DNA of 64,000 bases from Sympetrum striolatum (lineage: Eukaryota; Arthropoda; Insecta; Odonata; Libellulidae), in NCBI GenBank assembly GCA_947579665.1, contig OX388352.1, positions 72,640,113 through 72,704,112 of the forward strand. Direction: 5' to 3'. Below the pieces are notes generated by a model, which was not told the DNA's origin, did not search any database, and saw only the letters and a list, made by a program, of their open reading frames with translations. A program made the translations under genes and the position numbers. Position 1 is the first letter of the stretch; each line of letters starts with the position of its first letter. Shown here one piece after another: positions 59,206 to 64,000 of this stretch.

Positions 59206-59838
59206 TGTCACCTGGGCTCAATATGACCCCAGGCGTTGTATTTCCTTCAGTAACACATAAACTAATGAAGATATTCCAACCTAAATTTCTGTTTTGTGAA
59301 GATATTTGCTATGTTATCTGAGAATATTGTTCATTTTAAGTAATTAAAAGTATGCATTTTCAGCAGGATTACCAAAGTTACAAAAATAAATTTAAATTAT
59401 TATCTAAAAATACTTTAATAATTTTAAGCACCTATAAATAAACTAATTCATTGCTTATTATCACAAAAATAGTGAACACCATATCATGCATACCAACTGA
59501 AAAACATTAATTTCCAAAACAAATATTCACGGATATTTTTATGATGTAACTGATAATTTTTCAAATGCATCTATAATGTTTAAAATACTGTTAGGGTTCA
59601 GAAAATACTTAACTAATACACACTGAGTAAATGTTTGTTCATATATTACCAACATAGTAACAAAGAGCTACGCAATAAAACATTGAATAATTCAATTGTA
59701 AAAGTTAATACTGCTGCTATGTGAAGTTATTAGACTAGATAAAGGTTTAGAAATGTTAATTAATATTAACTTGTTTAAAATATAATTTATATGCTGCAAA
59801 TTTAGCCTGATACAACTATTTTTATGCTACTTTTATGC
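59206..59838. other. AT-rich sequence, no gene recognised
   Basis: No coding signal. TTAACCCTTTGTCACCTGGG at about 59198 looks like a piggyBac-type MITE end, but no partner end was found. Confidence 0.35.
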
Positions 59839-59896
59839 AAAAAAAAATTCATGGTGAACAAACTTTTACTTGATCACTAATTTAATATCCGAAAAA

Positions 59897-59935
59897 CACG
59901 ACCTAGGTTTCGTAGCGTCACTACATCATCAGGTG
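59897..59935 (-). ncRNA. Hammerhead-ribozyme-like motif, minus strand
   Basis: Read on the minus strand: CAC, CUGAUGA, U, stem GUAG/CUAC with loop UGACG, GAAA, CCUAGG, UC, GUG. Invariant core strings CUGAUGA and GAAA are present; stem I is CAC/GUG; CCUAGG is self-complementary, so stem III would form best between two molecules, as in short-stem-III hammerheads of retroelements. One extra U between the core and stem II departs from the standard model. Confidence 0.6.
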
Positions 59936-60075
59936 ACAAATAAAAACACACTTCTGAATATATACACTCATGAAAGAGGGAGGGGAGAGAAGGTAGCAAG
60001 TAACAGAAGGAGGAAAAAGGGGTGAGGAAGGTGGAAAGGAGGGGGTAAGGGATGAGGCAGGTTACATAGCAAAGG

Positions 60076-60202
60076 AGGTTCCCGGATAGTCATGTGGACA
60101 GCGCGTTTGCCTTTGGTGAAAGCGGTCCCGGGTTCGAATCCCGGTGGGAGCCAATGTGCGAAATGACCTAAGCTGTCGAAGCACTTTTAACAATACTACT
60201 AC
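60076..60202 (+). mobile_element. tRNA-derived SINE with target-site duplication
   Basis: Flanked by a perfect 13-bp duplication TACATAGCAAAGG (60063-60075 and 60203-60215). The head is tRNA-like: GGTTCCC and GGGAGCC can form a 7-bp acceptor stem, and a perfect T-arm CCGGGTTCGAATCCCGG holds a canonical B box. The anticodon arm is not well formed, so this is not a functional tRNA gene. The body continues AATGTGCGAAATGACCTAAG and ends in a short ACT repeat. This is the best copy of the family in the window. Confidence 0.9.
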
Positions 60203-60641
60203 TACATAGCAAAGGTTCTCAATCACAAACCGTTGAATGGAAGATAGACAGAATTACAAAGTAAGTAAGGAAAGCAAGAGTTACAAAGTAAGGCAAAGGT
60301 CACTAAATTCAAAGAAGATGCAACGAGTAAGGTGAAGAGTAAGGGGGGGGAGCGCAATGGGCGGGATGCTAGGGAAGGTGCACGGAAATTAAGGAGTGAG
60401 GGTTTATAATATGGGAGAAGGATTAGGAAACAGAAATTCGTTGGCAATATTCGACGAGGAGTTCCTAGCGATTTCTTAAATCTCTAAAGAACCTTGAGAA
60501 CCTTTGCTATGTAACCTGCCTCATCCCTTACCCCCTACTTTCCACCTTCCTCACCCCTTTTTTCCTTCTTCCGTTACTTGCTACCTTCTCTCCCCTCCCC
60601 CTTTTATGAGTGTATATATTCGGAAGTGTGTTTTTATTTGT

Positions 60642-60680
60642 CCCCTGATGATGTAAAGACGCTACGAAACCTAGGTCGTG
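60642..60680 (+). ncRNA. Hammerhead-ribozyme-like motif, plus strand
   Basis: CUGAUGA at 60645-60651, U, a 3-bp stem GUA/UAC, GAAA at 60666-60669, CCUAGG, UC at 60676-60677, GUG. Compared with the minus-strand copy, stem I is weakened (CCC in place of CAC opposite GUG) and stem II is one pair shorter, so this copy is less likely to be active. Confidence 0.5.
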
Positions 60681-60984
60681 TTTTTCGGATATTAAATTAG
60701 TGGTCTAGTAAAAGTTTGTTTACCATGAATTTTTTTACAAGTTAAGAAGTACCATAATGTTAACCCTGAAATGGTTTCGTTCTACTTTTATACGTTGGTA
60801 ATACTGATAAGGATTAATTTTACGGTTTTAAAAGTACTACTAATCGTTTTGTCATAGACAAAAACCCCTAATCCAGAAGTTTCCTAATAAAGGCCAAAAA
60901 TTTTTTTGCCCAATATTTTGACTTATTTTCCGAAAGGAGTGAAATTAATTTTCATTATTTTCTGACTGATGGCATTTAAAACTG

Positions 60985-63283
60985 TAATTTTGCTCCCTCC
61001 CCTGGACATTGTCGTGGTGGAAGGACTTGCATGTTCCTATGACCTAAAAAGCTAAACTGGTTGGAACATTGTTGCTAAGGCATCTGTTCCCCAGTGGGGG
61101 GGCCATAATGAGTGTTGGTGTCACGGTAAAAAACACCATTGAGGAAGGCAACAGGAGACCACATCGACTACCTATCACAAGTCATGATGTACAATAAATA
61201 CAAACAATATTGGTACTGGCAAAGGGACTCAGCCTTCTAGGATGATTGTCATGCCCGGCAGTGAGGGGACAAAGGCCATCTCGGTCACCATTCCATAAAA
61301 CCCTTGCACAAGGAACAACAAGAAAAGAAGAGAGAAAATGGAAACCAGGGTGGGGACATGGAATGTTAGAGAAATGCTCAGAAAAGAGAAGTTCGAAAAT
61401 GTAAACTCAGAAATGAAGAGGTACGACATTAATGTACTAGGGTTATGTGAAGTGCAGTGGAAAGAAGAATGAGACTTCTGGAGCGATGATGTTAGAGTAA
61501 TTTTCAGAGGGGGAAGTAATAGCCAGAGGGGAGTAGCCGTAGTGTTGGATAAGAAAGCGGTAGAATCTGTGATAGCCACTGAGCTAATAAGCAATCAGAT
61601 TATGTCTGTAGAAGTAAAATCTGAACGAGTAAACACTATTATAGTTCAGGTGTACTTGCCCACTAGTGATTACAAGGAAGATGATATAGACATGGTTTAT
61701 GAACAAAAAGAGGAGATCATGGGAAGGGTTAAGGGCAATAAGAATTTTGTTGTTATGGGATACTAGAATGCGGTAGTTGGGCAAGGCAAAGATATGGAAG
61801 AGGTGAGAGAGTTCGGTTTAGGGAAAAAGAATGACAGAGGACAGAAATTGATAGACTTTTGCAAGAGAAATGATCTCTGCATCACAAACACTCTCATTCA
61901 GCACCACAACAGACGGAGGTACACATGGAAAAAGTCCAGGGATAAAGATAGGTACCAAATGGATTACATTTTGGTAAAGAGGTTAAGAAATAGTGTTAAA
62001 AACTCAGGAAGTTATCCTGATGCTGATGTCGATTCGGATCATAACCTGGTAATGATGAAAACCGAGCAAAAGTTTAAAAAGTTCATTAGGCCAAAACGTA
62101 CACCAAAATGGAATTTGTAAGCTCTAAGGGGTGGGAATTGTATGAATTTCAAGAGTCAGTCAGCAAGGTGCTTGATCCTAAGGGAAGGAAACTAACCACT
62201 AACGAGGAATGGGAAAAGTTTAAAAATCGTATCAAGGATTGTACTAAAAAAACTGTTGGGATGGTTAAACTAACTAATATTAGAAAACCATGGGTAACTG
62301 TAGAAATGTTAAATAAAATGGAGGAAAGAAGGAAATGGAAAAGAGTCAACACTGACCATGGGTGCAGAATGTACAGAGCACTAAACAACAAACTAAGAAG
62401 GGAAACTAATAAGGCTAGGGAACAGTGGTGGAAGGGGCAGTGTAATGAAATAGAAAGGCTGGTGGAAAGCGGGAGGGCCGACCTAATGTATAGTAAAGTA
62501 AAGCAACTGATGGAGGAATAAAATTAATAATGGAATGGTGACGGTTAAAGACAGCAAGGGAAATCTATTAAGGGATCCAATCACCATTAGGGGATGATGG
62601 AAGAAATACGTTGAGGAATTGTATGGTAAAAACATGAAACCCACCAGCATAGAAATAGAAAGTGAGGGAGAAGTTGAAGAAGACTATGTTGGACCTGGGT
62701 TACTTGATAGGGACATACAACAGGGAATGCTGGATATGAAAGGGAATAAAGCAATGGAGGTTGATGAGATCCCAGTGGAGTTCCTTAAGAACCTAGGGAA
62801 TAAGGGTAAGAAATGTTTCTATGATTTAATTAGGAAAATTTATGATGAAGGGCAATGGCCAGAGGATTTTACCATAACTATCTTGATTCCTTTACAGAAA
62901 AAGAGCAAGGCTACAGAATGTCGGGATTATTGTACAATTAGCCTAATTATTCATGTAGCAAAAGTACTACTAAGGTTTCTGAATAGACGGGTGGAGGGAA
63001 AAATTAAAGGGCAAATCGGAGAATATCAGTTTGGTTTTCAGAGAGGGAAAGGAACGAGGGATACAATTGGGGCGATGAGAGTGCTTACGGAACGAAGCTT
63101 GGAATTTAAGACGGACTTATGTGTATGTTTTGTAGATTTTGCAAAGGCTTTATAAGGCACTTGGTTCAAAATCTATATTTGAATAAAAAAACCTGCGTAA
63201 GGATAGCTGATGGGGAATTGGATTGGGCTGAACTGGGTAGGAGGGTAAGACAAGGATGCTCTACGTCACCAACACTTTTTTTA
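60985..63283 (+). mobile_element. LINE (non-LTR retrotransposon), truncated by another insertion
   Basis: A probable 5' leader starts near CTCCCTCCCCTGGACATTG (60993); coding starts at ATG 61338 and continues to 63283, where a T-rich sequence of another element replaces the rest of the reverse transcriptase. No 3' end is present. Clade assignment (RTE- or jockey-like) is left open. Confidence 0.8.
61338..63283 (+). pseudogene. Broken LINE ORF: AP endonuclease plus reverse transcriptase
   Basis: The N-terminal AP-like endonuclease begins METRVGTWNVREM, has the catalytic-glutamate context GLCEVQWKEE and ends with DSDHNLV. In-frame stops lie at 61470-61472 and 61764-61766; the second falls where the GDxN motif should be (GY-stop-N). 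A frameshift near 62115 moves to a linker frame (62108-62521); the original frame resumes by 62619. Reverse transcriptase blocks: IPLQKKSKATECRDY, YQFGFQRGKGTRDTI, FVDFAKAL (catalytic Asp motif), then a deletion, then RRVRQGCSTSPTLF at about 63240-63283. The YxDD block is lost to the insertion. Retrotransposition would need both enzymes, so this copy is dead. Confidence 0.85.
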
Positions 63284-64000
63284 TTTATTTATTTAATTAT
63301 AAGGACTACAAGTAGGCTCTAGGCCAGGTGGTAGTCATATTTTCTTAGGGGAAGAAAATACGTTACCCTGCCTGGTATTCACCCTAGTTGAGAGGAAAAT
63401 CCCCAAAAACCTCCCAAAGGCAGTACATCATATAATTTACAATTAAATTCATACAATGAAAGCATACAAGTCATTTCTATATACAATAATGCAATTAAAA
63501 ACTTTTAAAACTAAAAGTTACAATATTGCCTATAATATTACAAACAATCATATCTATACAAGAGATAATATATGTAAACAGTAAACAGAATATAGGTCAA
63601 ACTATGGCTGAATATAAACAAAGGATTTATATGCTATTACTACGGATTTTCTTTTTAAATTGTTTTGGAATTGTTCGGCATTGGAATGAGAACTTCTCCA
63701 CGTAAAGCATTCTGATTATAGCTCTATTAATGAAGGAGTACTCTGCCGAATCGGACTACTGACCTAGCAAGCATAGGGATTGGCAAGCTAGCCCAGGGAC
63801 AATCTTGAATCCTGGATAAGCATGGTTGTTTTCAAGTGCATGGCTTTAATAGGTTAATCGTAGGAGTAGCCACTTAAGACTGAAATTAGCTTAATTGAAT
63901 CACCATTATTATAGCCTCTTCATAAAGGATAGTCCTTGCAGATACTGTGTGGAATGAATTTTGTGTTGCCTCTGTTAACTGATAGAATGTGGTCAGGAAA
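63284..64000 (-). mobile_element. Unidentified insertion interrupting the LINE, runs past the window edge
   Basis: It begins on the plus strand with TTTATTTATTTATTTAATTA, so on the minus strand the element would end in a (TAAA)n-like tail, suggesting an antisense retroelement. No coding frame was recognised in the visible 700 bp. Its other end is outside the window. Confidence 0.45.

Larger units (their letters stand above)
59839..60737. mobile_element. Large inverted repeat with two hammerhead-like motifs (Penelope-like or retrozyme-like)
   Basis: Two arms of about 230 bp, over 90% alike, point outward: 59839-60075, continuing at 60216-60222 after a nested SINE, and 60494-60737. Shared landmarks from centre outward: CCTTTGCTATGTAACCTGCC, a pyrimidine-rich CCTTCTCTCCCCTCC, GAGTGTATATATTC, GTGTGTTTTTATTTGTC, the hammerhead-like core, then CGGATATTAAATTAGTG and ACCATGAATTTTTTT. 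No protein-coding frame lies inside (the 60223-60447 frame looks like chance). The arrangement resembles the inverted ends of Penelope-like elements; assignment is inference. Confidence 0.65.

Noticed and set aside
60076..60155. Functional tRNA gene
   Set aside because: Acceptor and T arms are good, but the anticodon arm does not pair properly, and the sequence continues into a SINE body with target duplications and other diverged copies.
1..64000. CRISPR array, operons or other prokaryotic features
   Set aside because: Intron-containing animal genes and eukaryotic transposons throughout; the tandem arrays are diverged and lack spacer-repeat structure.

Overview
This is eukaryotic, AT-rich DNA with split genes, GT-AG introns of up to 7 kb and a dense, mostly decayed transposon load. 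Protein content and transposon families point to an arthropod, most likely an insect (inference; no species assigned). Three host genes are supported by exon chains whose splice phases all agree: (1) the 3' six exons of a carboxylesterase (+, 3685-10204); (2) a complete five-exon mitochondrial transcription factor A gene, TFAM (+, 12544-14515); (3) UPF2, the nonsense-mediated decay scaffold, on the minus strand as 19 exons from 57916 down to 21270 (1,147 codons plus stop), with the N-terminal exon(s) not found. TFAM and UPF2 are convergent.

Layout: 1-3.6 kb holds repeats (an inverted-repeat element, a dispersed repeat, a SINE remnant). 3.7-10.2 kb is the esterase, with DNA transposons and a LINE relic in its introns. 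12.5-14.5 kb is TFAM. 15-21.2 kb is intergenic repeat DNA. 21.3-57.9 kb is UPF2; its introns carry inverted Penelope-like 3' ends with a GIY-YIG domain, a TA-flanked DNA element, a tRNA-derived SINE, hAT, piggyBac and mariner relics, a TTAA-flanked piggyBac-type MITE, a pogo/Tigger-type transposon with a long transposase frame, and a composite repeat built of ~165-bp units with tRNA B-box-like motifs. 58-64 kb holds a hAT MITE, LINE copies, and a large inverted repeat carrying two hammerhead-ribozyme-like motifs with a SINE nested in one arm.

The most interesting signals: the hammerhead-like motifs in inverted-repeat elements (59.8-60.7 kb, degenerate version at 40.1 kb); a shared terminal consensus linking the transposase-bearing element at 42.4-44.3 kb to two families of short TA-flanked elements; the ~165-bp B-box-like arrays; and inverted copies of one composite repeat in two UPF2 introns, which could pair in the pre-mRNA and favour back-splicing of the three exons between them.
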